64,000 nt of DNA from Xanthobacter flavus (GCF_017875275.1 NZ_JAGGML010000001.1:3493001-3557000); one strand, 5' to 3'. Numbered from the stretch's first letter, positions 8,079-17,927 are shown. Notes: generated by a model not told the origin, from the letters alone. Program-made: numbers and translations.

Positions 8079-8948
8079 ATGGCCGAATTTCTTTCCTCCC
8101 TGTCGCGCCGCGCCCGCGGTTTCCTTCCCAGAAAATGGCGCTCGGATGCGCCCGTGGTGCCGGTGGTGCGGCTGTCCGGCGCCATCGGCATGGCCTCGCC
8201 CTTCTCGCGCAGCATGTCGCTCGCCAGCACGGCGCAGGCGCTGGAGAAGGCCTTCGCCATGAAGGAGGCGCCCGCCGTGGCGCTGCTCATCAATTCGCCG
8301 GGCGGCTCTCCGGTTCAGTCGCATCTCATCTTCCGCCGCATCCGCGCGCTGGCGGAGGAGAAGGAAAAACACGTCTTCGCCTTCATCGAGGATGCGGCGG
8401 CCTCGGGCGGCTACATGATCGCCTGCGCCGCCGACGAGATCTTCGCCGATCCCTGCTCCATCGTCGGCTCCATCGGCGTGGTGACGGCGGGCTTCGGCTT
8501 CGACAAGGCCATCGAGAAGCTGGGCATCGAGCGGCGCGTCTACACCGCCGGCGAGCGGAAGGTGACGCTGGACCCCTTCCGTCCCACCCAGCCGGAGGAC
8601 GTGGAGCGGCTCGACCAGTTGCTCAAGGAACTCCACACCGTATTCGCCGATCTCGTGAAATCGCGTCGCGGCGATGCGTTGACGGGCGATGACGAGACCC
8701 TGTTCTCCGGCGAGTTCTGGCTGGGGACGCAGGCCGCCGGGCTCGGCCTCGTGGACGGCCTCGGCGACGTGCGCGGCATCCTGAAGGCGCGCTACGGCAC
8801 GGACGTGACCCTGAAGCTGGTGCAGGGCGCCACGGGCTTCCTGCTGAAGCGCCCCACGGGCTTTGCCGGAGCCCTCGCCCGGGAGGCGGCGCTGGGCGCC
8901 GCCGCGGCGGTGGAGGAACGTGCCATGTGGAGCCGGCTGGGGCTGTAG
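8079..8948 (+). CDS. S49 family serine peptidase (SppA/SohB-like)
   Basis: About 289 residues, a short-form S49 signal-peptide-peptidase-like enzyme that degrades leader peptides or membrane stubs. The catalytic serine is Ser109 in DAAASGGYMIACAADEI and the general base is Lys161 in YTAGERKVTLDPF, the Ser/Lys dyad of the family. NSPGGS near 72-77 is the oxyanion-region motif. There is no obvious N-terminal membrane helix, so it may be cytosolic or peripherally attached. The start at 8079 is favoured for length; an in-frame ATG at 8055 abuts the palindromic repeats. It follows the methyltransferase gene in the same direction. Confidence 0.88.
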   Translation: MAEFLSSLSRRARGFLPRKWRSDAPVVPVVRLSGAIGMASPFSRSMSLASTAQALEKAFAMKEAPAVALLINSPGGSPVQSHLIFRRIRALAEEKEKHVFAFIEDAAASGGYMIACAADEIFADPCSIVGSIGVVTAGFGFDKAIEKLGIERRVYTAGERKVTLDPFRPTQPEDVERLDQLLKELHTVFADLVKSRRGDALTGDDETLFSGEFWLGTQAAGLGLVDGLGDVRGILKARYGTDVTLKLVQGATGFLLKRPTGFAGALAREAALGAAAAVEERAMWSRLGL

Positions 8949-9120
8949 CGCGCCCGGGGGCCGACATTCGCCCGCCGCATGATGTTTTCGGCCGGCTTGG
9001 GCTTGGCCGGCGTGGTCCGGATACCGGTGCGCGCGGCGCAGTGCTGATTGATGAGGCAGAACGGGCGCTTGCTGGTTTCTTGCCCTTTCGCCTTATGCGA
9101 GGCGGGGCTACATCCCGCAC

Positions 9121-10785
9121 ATGACCGAACCCGCCGATACCTTGCGCATCGCCATCGCCCAGCTCAACCCCACCGTGGGCGATGTCTCCGGAAATCTCGC
9201 CATCGCCCGCCGCACGCGGGAGAGCGCGGGCGCGTCTGGGGCGGATCTCGTGGTCTTTCCCGAGCTGTTCATCGCCGGCTACCCGGCCGAGGATCTGGTG
9301 CTGAAGCCCGCCTTTCTCGCGGCCTGCCGGGAGGCCGTCGAGGCCCTCGCGGCGGAGACCGTCAGCGGCGCCGCCGTGCTCATCGGCGCGCCGTGGGTGG
9401 AGGGAGGGCTGCTCTACAATTCCGTGCTGCTGTTGGAAGGTGGCAGGGTCTCCGCCGTGCGGCACAAGGTGGACCTGCCAAATTACGGCGTGTTCGACGA
9501 GAAACGCGTGTTCGCCGCCGGCCCGATGCCCGGCCCGATCCCGTTCAGGGGCGTGCGCCTCGGGGTGCCCGTCTGCGAGGACATCTGGGGGGCGGACGTG
9601 GTGGAATGCCTCGCCGAGACGGGCGCGGAAATCCTCATCGTGCCCAACGGTTCGCCCTATCGCCGCTCGGTCTATGCCGAGCGCGAGAACATCGCGGTCG
9701 CCCGCGTGGTGGAAAGCAAGCTGCCGCTGCTCTACGTCAACCAGGTCGGCGGGCAGGACGAGCTGGTGTTCGACGGCGCCTCCTTCGTCCTCAACGCCGA
9801 CCGTTTCCCCGCACTGCAGTTCCCGAGCTTTGTCGAGCGCGTGCGTGTCACCAGATGGCGGCGCTTCGAGGATGGCTGGCGTTGCGTCGGCGGCAATCTG
9901 GTCGAGCCCCTCCAGGGCGATGCGGCCGACTATGCCGCCTGCGTGCTCGGCCTCAGGGACTATGTGAACAAGAACGGTTTTCCGGGTGTGGTGCTGGGCC
10001 TCTCCGGCGGTATCGATTCTGCCTTGTGCGCGGCCATGGCGGTGGACGCCCTCGGGCCGGAGCGGGTGCGCTGCCTGATGCTGCCGTATCGCTTCACCTC
10101 GCCCGAAAGCCTCGCCGATGCCGCCGCCGTGGCCGAGGCCCTGGGCGTGGGTTACGAGGTCGTGCCCATCGGCCCTGCGGTGGAGGGGCTGGAACAGGTG
10201 CTGGCGCCCTTGTTCGAGGGCGTCGCGCGCGACGTGACGGAGGAGAACCTGCAGGCCCGCGTGCGCGGGACGCTGCTCATGTCCGTCTCCAACAAGTTCG
10301 GCGCCATGGTGGTGACCACGGGCAACAAATCGGAGATGTCCACCGGCTACGCCACGCTTTATGGCGACATGAACGGCGGGTTCAACCCGATCAAGGACCT
10401 CTACAAGACGGAGGTCGTGCGCCTCGCCCGCCTGCGCAACAGCTGGAAACCAGCGGACGCGCTGGGCCCCGATGGCGTCGTCATTCCCGAGCGCGTCATC
10501 GAGAAGCCCCCAAGCGCCGAACTGCGCGAGGACCAGACGGACGAGGCGGCGCTGGCGCCCTACGGCGTGCTCGACACCGTCCTCGCCCGGCTGGTGGAGG
10601 GCGAAAGCCCGGTGGACGAGATCGTCGCCGACGGCTTCGATGCCGCCCTCGTCGCCCGGATCGCGCGCCTGCTGGCCGGCGCCGAGTACAAGCGCCGTCA
10701 GGCCGCACCGGGCGTGAAGGTGACCGGCCGCAACTTCGGCCGCGACCGCCGCTATCCCATCACCAACCGCTTCCGCGAGGACTAG
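9121..10785 (+). CDS. nadE: Glutamine-dependent NAD(+) synthetase
   Basis: A 554-residue two-domain enzyme that amidates nicotinic acid adenine dinucleotide to NAD using ATP and glutamine. The N-terminal nitrilase-type glutaminase has the complete Glu48 (VVFPELF), Lys116 (RHKVDLPNYGVFDEKR) and Cys152 (PVCEDIW) triad. The C-terminal synthetase starts near 280 with the ATP-pyrophosphatase loop LGLSGGIDSAL and contains TTGNKSEMSTGY and the KPPSAELREDQTDE segment. Full length. The ammonia-channelling form does not need free ammonia. It stands alone, followed by the divergent-looking operator of the tetR gene. Confidence 0.96.
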   Translation: MTEPADTLRIAIAQLNPTVGDVSGNLAIARRTRESAGASGADLVVFPELFIAGYPAEDLVLKPAFLAACREAVEALAAETVSGAAVLIGAPWVEGGLLYNSVLLLEGGRVSAVRHKVDLPNYGVFDEKRVFAAGPMPGPIPFRGVRLGVPVCEDIWGADVVECLAETGAEILIVPNGSPYRRSVYAERENIAVARVVESKLPLLYVNQVGGQDELVFDGASFVLNADRFPALQFPSFVERVRVTRWRRFEDGWRCVGGNLVEPLQGDAADYAACVLGLRDYVNKNGFPGVVLGLSGGIDSALCAAMAVDALGPERVRCLMLPYRFTSPESLADAAAVAEALGVGYEVVPIGPAVEGLEQVLAPLFEGVARDVTEENLQARVRGTLLMSVSNKFGAMVVTTGNKSEMSTGYATLYGDMNGGFNPIKDLYKTEVVRLARLRNSWKPADALGPDGVVIPERVIEKPPSAELREDQTDEAALAPYGVLDTVLARLVEGESPVDEIVADGFDAALVARIARLLAGAEYKRRQAAPGVKVTGRNFGRDRRYPITNRFRED

Positions 10786-10796
10786 GCCCCTGGCAC

Positions 10797-10848
10797 TTGA
10801 CGCGCCTAGGTCAATCGTCCTAACTCTGAATTTAGGACATTTGACCTA
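10797..10848. promoter_or_regulatory. Promoter and long operator of the tetR-yciI pair
   Basis: Arms TAGGTCAATCGTCCTAA (10807-10823) and TTAGGACATTTGACCTA (10832-10848) are inverted repeats matching 15 of 17 bases around an 8-base spacer. They end 9 bases before the TetR ATG. A TTGACG -35-like hexamer sits at 10797-10802, so the operator would cover the promoter and allow autorepression. Confidence 0.72.
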
Positions 10849-10857
10849 AGGCTACTC

Positions 10858-11442
10858 ATGGCCGCGACCGACACCCGCGCCGCCATCGTCGAGGCGGCGG
10901 ACCGCCTCTTCTACGAGAACGGCTTCGCCTCCACCTCGTTCGCCGACATCGCCGCGGCGGTGAAGCTGTCGCGCGGCAATTTCTATTATCATTTCAAGAG
11001 CAAGGACGAGATCCTCTCGGCCGTGATCGCGCTGCGCCTGGAGCGGACCGAAACGCTCCTCGCACAGTGGGACGGGGAGGGGGAGGATGCCGAGGCGCGC
11101 ATCCTCAGCTTCATCGGCATCCTCGTCGCCAACCGCGCCAAGATCATGCGCTTCGGCTGTCCCGTGGGCACGCTGTGCAACGAGCTGGCGAAGCTCGATC
11201 ATGCGGCGGGCGCCGACGCCGCGCGGCTCTTCGCCCTGTTCCGCAACTGGCTGGCCCGGCAGTTCCGCGACCTGGGGCACGGGGAGGCTGAGGCCGACCG
11301 CCTCGCCATGCATCTTCTCGCCCGCAGTCAGGGGGTGGCGACGCTCGCCAGTTCCATCGGCGATGAAGCCTTCATCGACGCCGAGGTTGCCGAGATGCGT
11401 GGCTTCGTTGCCGCCCATCGGCGTCCCGCCGCCCACGCCTGA
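10858..11442 (+). CDS. TetR/AcrR-family transcriptional regulator
   Basis: A 194-residue repressor. The DNA-binding helix-turn-helix covers residues 7-53 (RAAIVEAADRLFYENGFAST, then FADIAAAVKLSRGNFYYHFKSKDEIL), which is textbook TetR. The C-terminal helical ligand pocket includes MRFGCPVGTLCNELAKLD, with two cysteines near 102 and 108. Such cysteines in this subfamily (RutR/YxaF-like) are sometimes redox or ligand responsive; that is inference. A long palindrome overlaps its own promoter. It precedes a YciI gene by 17 bases, so the two are probably one operon. Confidence 0.92.
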   Translation: MAATDTRAAIVEAADRLFYENGFASTSFADIAAAVKLSRGNFYYHFKSKDEILSAVIALRLERTETLLAQWDGEGEDAEARILSFIGILVANRAKIMRFGCPVGTLCNELAKLDHAAGADAARLFALFRNWLARQFRDLGHGEAEADRLAMHLLARSQGVATLASSIGDEAFIDAEVAEMRGFVAAHRRPAAHA

Positions 11443-11459
11443 ACACACGAGGGGGAACC

Positions 11460-11747
11460 ATGTTCATCGTCCTGCTGCGCTTCGCCGCCAACCGTGCCGC
11501 CGCCCCGCGCCTGATGGAGGGGCACAATGCATGGCTCCGGAAAGGCTTCGAGGAGGGGCGCTTCCTGCTTGCGGGCGGTATCGAGCCGAAGGCTGGCGGC
11601 GCCATCCTCGCCACCGCCTCGTCCCGTGCCGAGGTGGAGGCGCGGGTGGCGGAAGATCCGTTCGTCGTCGAAGGCGTGGTGGCGGCCGAGATCATCGAGA
11701 TCGCGCCGGGACGCACCGATCCGCGCCTCGCCTTCCTCGCCGCCTGA
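11460..11747 (+). CDS. YciI-like protein
   Basis: A 95-residue single-domain YciI-family protein with the dimeric alpha-beta ferredoxin-like fold. Features are FIVLLRFAANRAAAPRLMEGHNAWLRKGFEEGRFLLAGG (the conserved H of MEGHNAWL and the LLAGGIEP turn), then the AEDPFVVEGVVAAEIIEIAPGR strand-helix element including the conserved DPF. YciI proteins have weak hydrolase or dehalogenase-like chemistry in a few cases, but most are uncharacterised. It has a strong ribosome-binding site (GAGGGGG). It is probably co-transcribed with, and controlled by, the upstream TetR regulator. Confidence 0.85.
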   Translation: MFIVLLRFAANRAAAPRLMEGHNAWLRKGFEEGRFLLAGGIEPKAGGAILATASSRAEVEARVAEDPFVVEGVVAAEIIEIAPGRTDPRLAFLAA

Positions 11748-11885
11748 ACGGCGGATGGAGGCGCCATCCTACCGCCATGGTCCAGCCTGATTTTCTTTTT
11801 GCCATTTGCACTTAGCCGGAGGTGTCTAGCCACGGCGCGACGCTGCCGCTAGGCTTGCTCCGGGGTTGCAACCGGGCTGGTCGCG

Positions 11886-14648
11886 ATGGATGAGTGGGCG
11901 CTTCTCGTTCTGGTGGTTCTCGCCTTTCCGGTGATGGCCCTCGTTGGCTTCATCGTGGCGTTGCGCAGCCGGGGGCGCATCCGGGTGCTGGAAGCGCGGG
12001 TGGCGGCGCTGGAGGCCCATGCGGGGCTTGCGCCCGCAGCCCTTTCTGCGGCCCCTTCGCCGAACTGGACCCCCATGCCTCCGGCCGCCGGGCCGCAGAT
12101 GAAGGAAAGTCCGCTGGCCCGTCTCGCGCGGCCGCCAGAGCCCCCCGCGCCGGTCGCGGAGGGCGGCGAGGCGCCGCCCGCGCTGCCGCAGCCCGCCCGA
12201 GAATCGGTTGAGCCGCCCGTCCCGCCCTCACGCCCCACCATCGACCCTGCCAAGCTCAAGGAGCGGCTGGCCGGTTTCGAGGAGAAGGTCGGCGCGCGAT
12301 GGGCGGTGTGGGTCGGCGGCCTCGCTCTGGCGCTGGGTGGCGTCTTTCTCGTGCGCTTCGCGGTGGAGCAGGATCTGATCGGTCCCGGGCTGCGCGTCAG
12401 CCTCGGTCTGCTGCTCGCGCTGTTCCTGCTCGGTGCCGGCGAATGGTTGCGCCGGCGCGAGGGGAAGGACCCGGCCGCGCCCATCACCAGCCTGCGCGGG
12501 CTGGTGCCGGACGTGCCGAGCATTCTCACCGCTGCCGGGACCATGACTGCCTTCGGCAGCATCTTCGCGGCCTATGAGCTCTACCACCTCATTCCGCCGC
12601 AGGCCGCCTTCCTGCTGCTCGCCGCCACCGGCGTCGCCACCTTGCTGGCCGCGCTCCTGCACGGCCCGGCGTTGGGCGCGCTGGGCTTCGTCGGCGCGGC
12701 GCTGACGCCATTTCTCGTCACCACCAGCTCGCCGAACGCCTGGGGCGTGGCCCTGCTGATCGCGGTGGTGGGGGCGAGCGCGATGGGCGTCGCGCGCATC
12801 CGCCGATGGCGGGGGCTCGCGCTCCTCGCCATCGCCGGCATGGTGGCCTGGGGTCTCACGCTGATTGCCTTCGAGGTGCCGCAGGCGGTGACGGCGTCCG
12901 GCGCGCTCGGCCTCGTGCTGCTGGTGCTCACCGCCGTGCTGCTCGCGCCGGGCCTCCTGTGGGGTCCGGAGGCGGGGGAGCGGCCGGAGCCGATCTCCAT
13001 CCTCGGCGCGGTGGGCGCGCTCGCCGTGATGGCGGCTGCGGCGGTGGACGGACATGTCGCCGCCGGGCCGCTGGCGGTGTTCGTCGTCGGCGCCGTGGGC
13101 GTGCTCGCGCTCGCATGGCGGGTGCGTCCGATGACCTTCGCCACCTTCGCCGTGGCCCTGCTGGCGCCGGCCATCCTCACCCAATGGGTGTTCCCGCCCG
13201 ATGCGGGATCCACTCTCGCTCCCGCCGGCCCCATGGCGGGCGCGGTGGCAGAGCCAGATCGTCTTTCCATCGGACATTTCATGGTCTTCGCCTTCGCCAT
13301 GGGCGCGCTGATGCTGTCGGCCGGCGCGCTCGGCGCCTTGCGGGGCGGGCGCAGCCGCACCGTGCTCGGCTGGGCGGTGACGGCAACGGTCGGCCCGGTG
13401 CTGATGCTCATCGCCGCCTATGCGCGCCTCACCGAGCTGGAGCGCAGCCTGCCCTTTGCGGCGCTCGCGCTGGCGCTGGCCTTGCTCTTCACCCTTGGCG
13501 CCGAGCGGCTGCTGAACGCCGCGCGCACCCATGCCGCCACCGTGTTCGCGGCGGCCGGCGTGGTGAGCCTGGCGCTGGCGCTCACCTTCGCGCTGGAGAA
13601 GGGCTGGCTCACGGTGAGCCTCGCGCTCGCGGCCTGCGGCGTCGCCTGGGTCTCCACCATCCGGCCGCTGCCGGGCTTGCGGCAGTTCTCGGCGATGCTC
13701 GGCGTCGTGGTGCTCTCGCGCATCGCCTGGCTGCCCACCATCGCCGTCGAGCCGGGCCAGACACCCATCTTCAACTGGCTGCTCTGGGGCTATGGCGTGC
13801 CGGCCCTCGCCTTCGCCGGGGCGGCCTGGTTCCTCGCCAGGGGGAAGGACGACTGGGCGCGGCGGGTGCATGAGTGCCTTGCCCTCATCTTCGCCATGCT
13901 GCTGGCGGCCACCGAGGTGCGCCATCTCGCCCATGGCGGCGATATCTATGCGGTCGGCACGCGGCTGTTCGAAACCGGGCTGCTGGCAGTCGTCTACGGC
14001 GCCTACGCCGTGGGCCTGTCGCGCCTCGCCAATGTCACCGGACGCGGCTTCTACCGGCTGTTCTCGGATATCGTCGCGGCCGCGGCGACCGTCTGCGCCC
14101 TCAACGGCCTCATCGAGACCAACCCGTTCGCGACGGAGGAAGCGGTTGGCGGGCCGGTATTCAACGACCTTCTCATCGCGTACGCGCTCCCGGCCGGCCT
14201 CGCGGTCGCCTTCGCCGCGACCCAGCCCGCGACCCGGCCCCGGGTGCGGACCGTGGCACGGGTGATCGCCGGGGTGCTGGCCTTCGCTTATGTCACGCTG
14301 GAGGTCAGCCGCCTGTTCCAGGGGCCGGTGTTGTCCGGCGACGCCATCTCCTCCGCCGAATGGTATGCGTGGTCGGCGGCGTGGCTGGTGTTCGGCATGG
14401 TGCTGCTGGCCCTCGGCCTGTGGCGCGGCTCGCGCGCGCTGCGCCTCGCCTCGGCGGCGGTGATGGTGGCCACCGTGCTGAAGGTCTTCCTCTCCGACAT
14501 GGCGGATCTGGAGGGCGTCCTGCGCGCGGTCTCCTTCATCGGGCTCGGGCTGGTGCTGGTGGCCATGGGCTGGGTCTACCAGCGCCTGTTGGCACGGGAG
14601 AAAAGCGCGTCGGCGCCGGGTACAGCCCCGCCGCCCGATCCGGCCTGA
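11886..14648 (+). CDS. DUF2339 large polytopic membrane protein
   Basis: A 920-residue inner-membrane protein. Helix 1 is at residues 5-26, followed by a short coiled-coil-like segment (RIRVLEARVAALEAH) and a Pro/Ala-rich cytoplasmic linker (about 45-125). The segment KERLAGFEEKVGARWAVWVGGLALALGGVFLVRFAVEQ is the DUF2339 signature. From there to the C-terminus are some 20-25 predicted helices separated by short loops. The family is widespread in Proteobacteria and its function is unknown; the density of helices suggests a transporter or lipid-handling role, which is speculative. It ends 3 bases before the convergent YnfA-family stop. Confidence 0.9.
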   Translation: MDEWALLVLVVLAFPVMALVGFIVALRSRGRIRVLEARVAALEAHAGLAPAALSAAPSPNWTPMPPAAGPQMKESPLARLARPPEPPAPVAEGGEAPPALPQPARESVEPPVPPSRPTIDPAKLKERLAGFEEKVGARWAVWVGGLALALGGVFLVRFAVEQDLIGPGLRVSLGLLLALFLLGAGEWLRRREGKDPAAPITSLRGLVPDVPSILTAAGTMTAFGSIFAAYELYHLIPPQAAFLLLAATGVATLLAALLHGPALGALGFVGAALTPFLVTTSSPNAWGVALLIAVVGASAMGVARIRRWRGLALLAIAGMVAWGLTLIAFEVPQAVTASGALGLVLLVLTAVLLAPGLLWGPEAGERPEPISILGAVGALAVMAAAAVDGHVAAGPLAVFVVGAVGVLALAWRVRPMTFATFAVALLAPAILTQWVFPPDAGSTLAPAGPMAGAVAEPDRLSIGHFMVFAFAMGALMLSAGALGALRGGRSRTVLGWAVTATVGPVLMLIAAYARLTELERSLPFAALALALALLFTLGAERLLNAARTHAATVFAAAGVVSLALALTFALEKGWLTVSLALAACGVAWVSTIRPLPGLRQFSAMLGVVVLSRIAWLPTIAVEPGQTPIFNWLLWGYGVPALAFAGAAWFLARGKDDWARRVHECLALIFAMLLAATEVRHLAHGGDIYAVGTRLFETGLLAVVYGAYAVGLSRLANVTGRGFYRLFSDIVAAAATVCALNGLIETNPFATEEAVGGPVFNDLLIAYALPAGLAVAFAATQPATRPRVRTVARVIAGVLAFAYVTLEVSRLFQGPVLSGDAISSAEWYAWSAAWLVFGMVLLALGLWRGSRALRLASAAVMVATVLKVFLSDMADLEGVLRAVSFIGLGLVLVAMGWVYQRLLAREKSASAPGTAPPPDPA

Positions 14649-14651
14649 GGA

Positions 14652-14996
14652 TCACCCGCGCGGACCGAACACGATCAGCGCCGCCCCGGCGAGGCAGAGA
14701 AGGGCACCGGCTGCGTCCCAGCGGTCCGGCCGGACGCCCTCGACGCTCCACAGCCACGCCAGAGACGCGATGATGTAGATGCCGCCATAGGCGGCGAAGG
14801 CGCGGCCCGCCGCCTCCGCCTCCACGAAAGTCAAGGCGTAGGCGAAGGCCGCGAGGCTCGCGAGCCCCGCAAGCAGCCAGAGCGGCGTCACGCCGTGGCG
14901 GACCACCTGCCAGAAGGCGAAGCAGCCGGCGATCTCGCACAGGGCCGCCGCCACAAACGCGACGAGGGTCGGCAGCGGCAAGGCCATGGCATTCAC
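14652..14996 (-). CDS. YnfA/UPF0060 family membrane protein
   Basis: A 114-residue, four-helix small inner-membrane protein of the YnfA family, a relative of the small multidrug resistance superfamily. Signature segments are [16 protein letters not shown] near residue 18, [20 protein letters not shown] near 64 and [20 protein letters not shown] near 88, all at the expected spacing. The start at 14996 is supported by GGAGAGG close upstream; a second ATG three codons in is also possible. Function is unproven in most species; some members export toxic cations or drugs. Confidence 0.92.
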   Translation of the reverse strand: MNAMALPLPTLVAFVAAALCEIAGCFAFWQVVRHGVTPLWLLAGLASLAAFAYALTFVEAEAAGRAFAAYGGIYIIASLAWLWSVEGVRPDRWDAAGALLCLAGAALIVFGPRG

Positions 14997-15009
14997 CTCT
15001 CCGGATTCA

Positions 15010-15879
15010 TCACCGCAGGATGGTGGACTTCACCCACCAGCCAGGTTCTTGCGCAAGCACCCGCCGTGCCAGCGCAGCGGCAGCGCGGCAGTCATCCGTG
15101 AGCGCGAACACGGTGGCGCCCGAACCGGACATGCGCACCAGCCGCGCTTCCGGCTGGGCGGAGAGGGTGTCGATCACCTGGGCGATCTGGGGCGCCACCG
15201 CCACGGCCGGAGGCTCCAGATCATTGGGCACTGCGGCGATGGCGGCGATGAGCGGGCCGCGATCCCCCGGCAGAACGGCGGGCAGCGCCGGCCCCTCGAA
15301 CGCCGCGCCCGGCGCAAGGCCGAGCTGGCGGAAGACGGAGGCGGTAGGCACCGCCACCCCGCAATTCACCAGCACCGCGGCGAGCGGCGGCAAGGCGAGG
15401 GGCGGGGAGAGCACATCGCCGACCCCTTCCATCAGCCGCGCGCGCGGATCGAGGCACACCGGAACGTCCGAGCCCGTGGCCCGGGCTGCGGCGAACAGGC
15501 GCGGATCGTCGTTGGCGAGGCCGTTGAGCCGGGCCAGCAGCCGCAGCGCGGCGGCCGCATCGGACGAGCCGCCGCCGAGCCCCGCTGCCACCGGGAGCCG
15601 CTTTTCCAGCAGGAAGGCGCCGAGCCGGGCCCCAGGCACCTCGGCGGCGAAGGCGCGGGCCGCGCGCAGCACCAGATTGTCGGCATCCGGCCCCGCCGCG
15701 GCTGCGGTGCGCCCTTTGACGGCGAGCGAAAGCGTGGCGTCAGGCGAGAGCGAGAGGAGGTCGGCGGCGCCGGAAAAGGCCGCCAGACTCGCGAGATCGT
15801 GAAACCCATCCGTGCGCCGCCGGACGATGCGCAAGGTCAGGTTGATCTTCGCCGGGGCGCGCGTGCGCAAGGTTTCCAT
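15010..15879 (-). CDS. ispE: 4-diphosphocytidyl-2-C-methyl-D-erythritol kinase
   Basis: A 289-residue GHMP kinase that phosphorylates CDP-ME in the non-mevalonate isoprenoid pathway. [22 protein letters not shown] at the start includes the substrate-binding Lys and the conserved DGFH. The glycine-rich ATP loop is [19 protein letters not shown] near residue 95, with the catalytic Asp region [10 protein letters not shown] near 138. [11 protein letters not shown] near 265 is the third GHMP motif. The start at 15879 gives the usual length; upstream codons are not conserved-looking. It is divergent from the TPR protein gene. Together with ispB elsewhere in the window it serves quinone and bactoprenol synthesis. 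Confidence 0.94.
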   Translation of the reverse strand: METLRTRAPAKINLTLRIVRRRTDGFHDLASLAAFSGAADLLSLSPDATLSLAVKGRTAAAAGPDADNLVLRAARAFAAEVPGARLGAFLLEKRLPVAAGLGGGSSDAAAALRLLARLNGLANDDPRLFAAARATGSDVPVCLDPRARLMEGVGDVLSPPLALPPLAAVLVNCGVAVPTASVFRQLGLAPGAAFEGPALPAVLPGDRGPLIAAIAAVPNDLEPPAVAVAPQIAQVIDTLSAQPEARLVRMSGSGATVFALTDDCRAAAALARRVLAQEPGWWVKSTILR

Positions 15880-16055
15880 GGCCGGCTTATGCCGCGCCGC
15901 ACACGCCGCCGCAACCTGCCCCCGCGAACACCGGCGGTTCGTGACTCCCACGTAACTTGCGGTGCCACAGGAAAGCCGCCATCCTCACGCCATCTCGCCC
16001 CGCTTGGATTTCGCGTTCATCGCCCGCAGGGCCCGGCTTTCAGGACAGATCATCG

Positions 16056-17795
16056 GTGACGACAAGACGCCCCACCTTCTCCGCGGCCCTGGCGGCCGGC
16101 CTTGCTGCGGTGCTCACTCTGTCGCCGGGCCTCGCCCGGGCCGAGGCCGTGCCTGATTTCGACACCTCGCTCGCGGGAAATTACCTCGCCGCGCGTCTGG
16201 CGAGCACGGAGCGCGACCAGGACGCGGCGGTCGTCTACCTCCGCAACCTGATGAAGCTCGACGCGCGCAACGAGGAGATTCTGGAGCGGACTTTCTTCGC
16301 GATGCTCATGGACGGCCAGATCGACGACGCGATGAAGCTCGCCGACCGGCTGGTGAAGATCGACCGCACCCACCGCGTCGCCCGCCTCGCGCTCGCCGTG
16401 CGCTCCATCAAGAAAGCCCATTACCAGACCGCCCGCACCAACCTCGCTCTGTCGGTGCGCGGCCCCATCGGCGATCTCACCGCCACGCTGCTGGCGGCCT
16501 GGACCTTCTTCGGCTCCGGCAACACCAAAGGCGCGGTGGAGCTGATCGACCGGCTGGAGGGGCCGGACTGGTACGCGCCCATGAAGGAACTGCACGCCGG
16601 CCTCATCCTCGACGCCGCCGGGCAGAAGAAGGAGGCCGGGCGGCGGCTGGAAGCGGCCATGAAGGCCGATCCCGGCTCCTTGCGCGCCATTGATGCCTAT
16701 GCCCGCTGGGCCTCGCGCAACGACAATACCGAGGCGGCGCTCGCGGCCTATGCCGCGTTCGACAAGCAGTTGCCGAACCACCCCATCGTGCTCGCGGCCA
16801 TCAAGGAACTGAAGGCCGGCAAGCAGCTGCCGCCGCTGGTGAAGACGGCGCAGGAGGGCTCGTCCGAGGTGCTCTACGGCCTCGGCGCGACGCTCGGCCG
16901 GCAGGGGGGCGAGGACCTCGCCCTCGTCTATCTCCAGCTCGCCATCTGGCTCTATCCCGAGCATCCGTTCGCCAGCCTGACGCTCGCCGATCTCTACGAG
17001 CAGCTGAAGCAGCCGGCGAAGGCCATCGAAGTCTATGAGACCGTCCCGGATTCCTCGCCCCTGAAGCGCAACGCGCAGGTGCAGCTGGCGGTCAACCTCG
17101 ACGCGACCGACCATTACAAGGAGGCCCGCGCCCAGCTGGACAAGATGATCGCGGCCGATCCCAAGGACATCGAGGCCATCATCGCGCTCGGCAAGATCCA
17201 GCAGACGCGCAAGATGTTCTCCGAGTGCGCGGACACCTATTCCAAGGCGATCGCCCTTATCCCCCAGCCCACGCGCGGAAACTGGGCGCTGTTCTACTTC
17301 CGCGGCGTCTGCAACGAGCGCTCGAAGAACTGGCCGGCCGCCGAGGCGGACCTGAAGAAGGCGCTGGAGCTCAATCCCGACCAGCCCCACGTGCTGAACT
17401 ATCTCGGCTATTCGTGGGTGGACCAGGGCATCAACCTGGACCAGGGCCTGGACATGATCCGCAAGGCGGTGAAGCTGCGGCCCGACGACGGCCCCATCGT
17501 GGACAGCCTGGGCTGGGCCTATTACCGGCTCGGCCGCTACGACGACGCCGTGGTGCAGCTGGAGCGCGCCATCGAGCTGATGCCGCAGGACCCGGTCATC
17601 AACGACCATCTCGGTGACGCCTATTGGAAGGTGGGCCGCAGGCTTGAGGCCGGCTTCCAGTGGAACCACGCTCGCGACCTGAAGCCCGATCCCGACGACC
17701 TCGCCAAGATCGTGCAGAAGATCGACAAGGGCCTCGATTCGGTTGACCAGCCGGCACCGGTCCGCAAGGCCGAAGAGCAGCAGAAGGGCGGCTGA
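16056..17795 (+). CDS. Exported tetratricopeptide-repeat protein
   Basis: About 579 residues from the GTG at 16056, which gives a clean signal peptide (MTTRRPTFSAALAAGLAAVL ... LARAEA). A stretch around VPDFDTSLAGNYLAARLAST begins the mature protein. Degenerate TPR/SEL1-like helical pairs run through the whole chain. The clearest repeats are the last four (residues about 400-560), e.g. ADLKKALELNPDQPHVLNYL and DDAVVQLERAIELMPQDP, including the NYLGYSW...DSLGWAYYRLGR pattern common in outer-membrane-associated TPR lipoproteins or assembly factors. It is probably a periplasmic scaffold; partners are unknown. The IspE gene is divergent. Confidence 0.9.
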   Translation: MTTRRPTFSAALAAGLAAVLTLSPGLARAEAVPDFDTSLAGNYLAARLASTERDQDAAVVYLRNLMKLDARNEEILERTFFAMLMDGQIDDAMKLADRLVKIDRTHRVARLALAVRSIKKAHYQTARTNLALSVRGPIGDLTATLLAAWTFFGSGNTKGAVELIDRLEGPDWYAPMKELHAGLILDAAGQKKEAGRRLEAAMKADPGSLRAIDAYARWASRNDNTEAALAAYAAFDKQLPNHPIVLAAIKELKAGKQLPPLVKTAQEGSSEVLYGLGATLGRQGGEDLALVYLQLAIWLYPEHPFASLTLADLYEQLKQPAKAIEVYETVPDSSPLKRNAQVQLAVNLDATDHYKEARAQLDKMIAADPKDIEAIIALGKIQQTRKMFSECADTYSKAIALIPQPTRGNWALFYFRGVCNERSKNWPAAEADLKKALELNPDQPHVLNYLGYSWVDQGINLDQGLDMIRKAVKLRPDDGPIVDSLGWAYYRLGRYDDAVVQLERAIELMPQDPVINDHLGDAYWKVGRRLEAGFQWNHARDLKPDPDDLAKIVQKIDKGLDSVDQPAPVRKAEEQQKGG

Positions 17796-17927
17796 GGCCG
17801 CCTCAAGCGCCCGAAAGCTGCACAACCAAGCCTCGGCCCAGAGCCGGGGCAGCGCAATTTTGCCCGGTCCGCGCTTTTCAGCCGCGGGCCGAGCCGCTAG
17901 GGTCGGCGCCCGTCCGGGGACCCTTCC

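Noticed and set aside
12228-13934. Minus-strand frame of about 570 codons inside DUF2339.
   Set aside because: Extreme His/Arg/Gly/Gln content and no membrane helices, typical of an antisense shadow.
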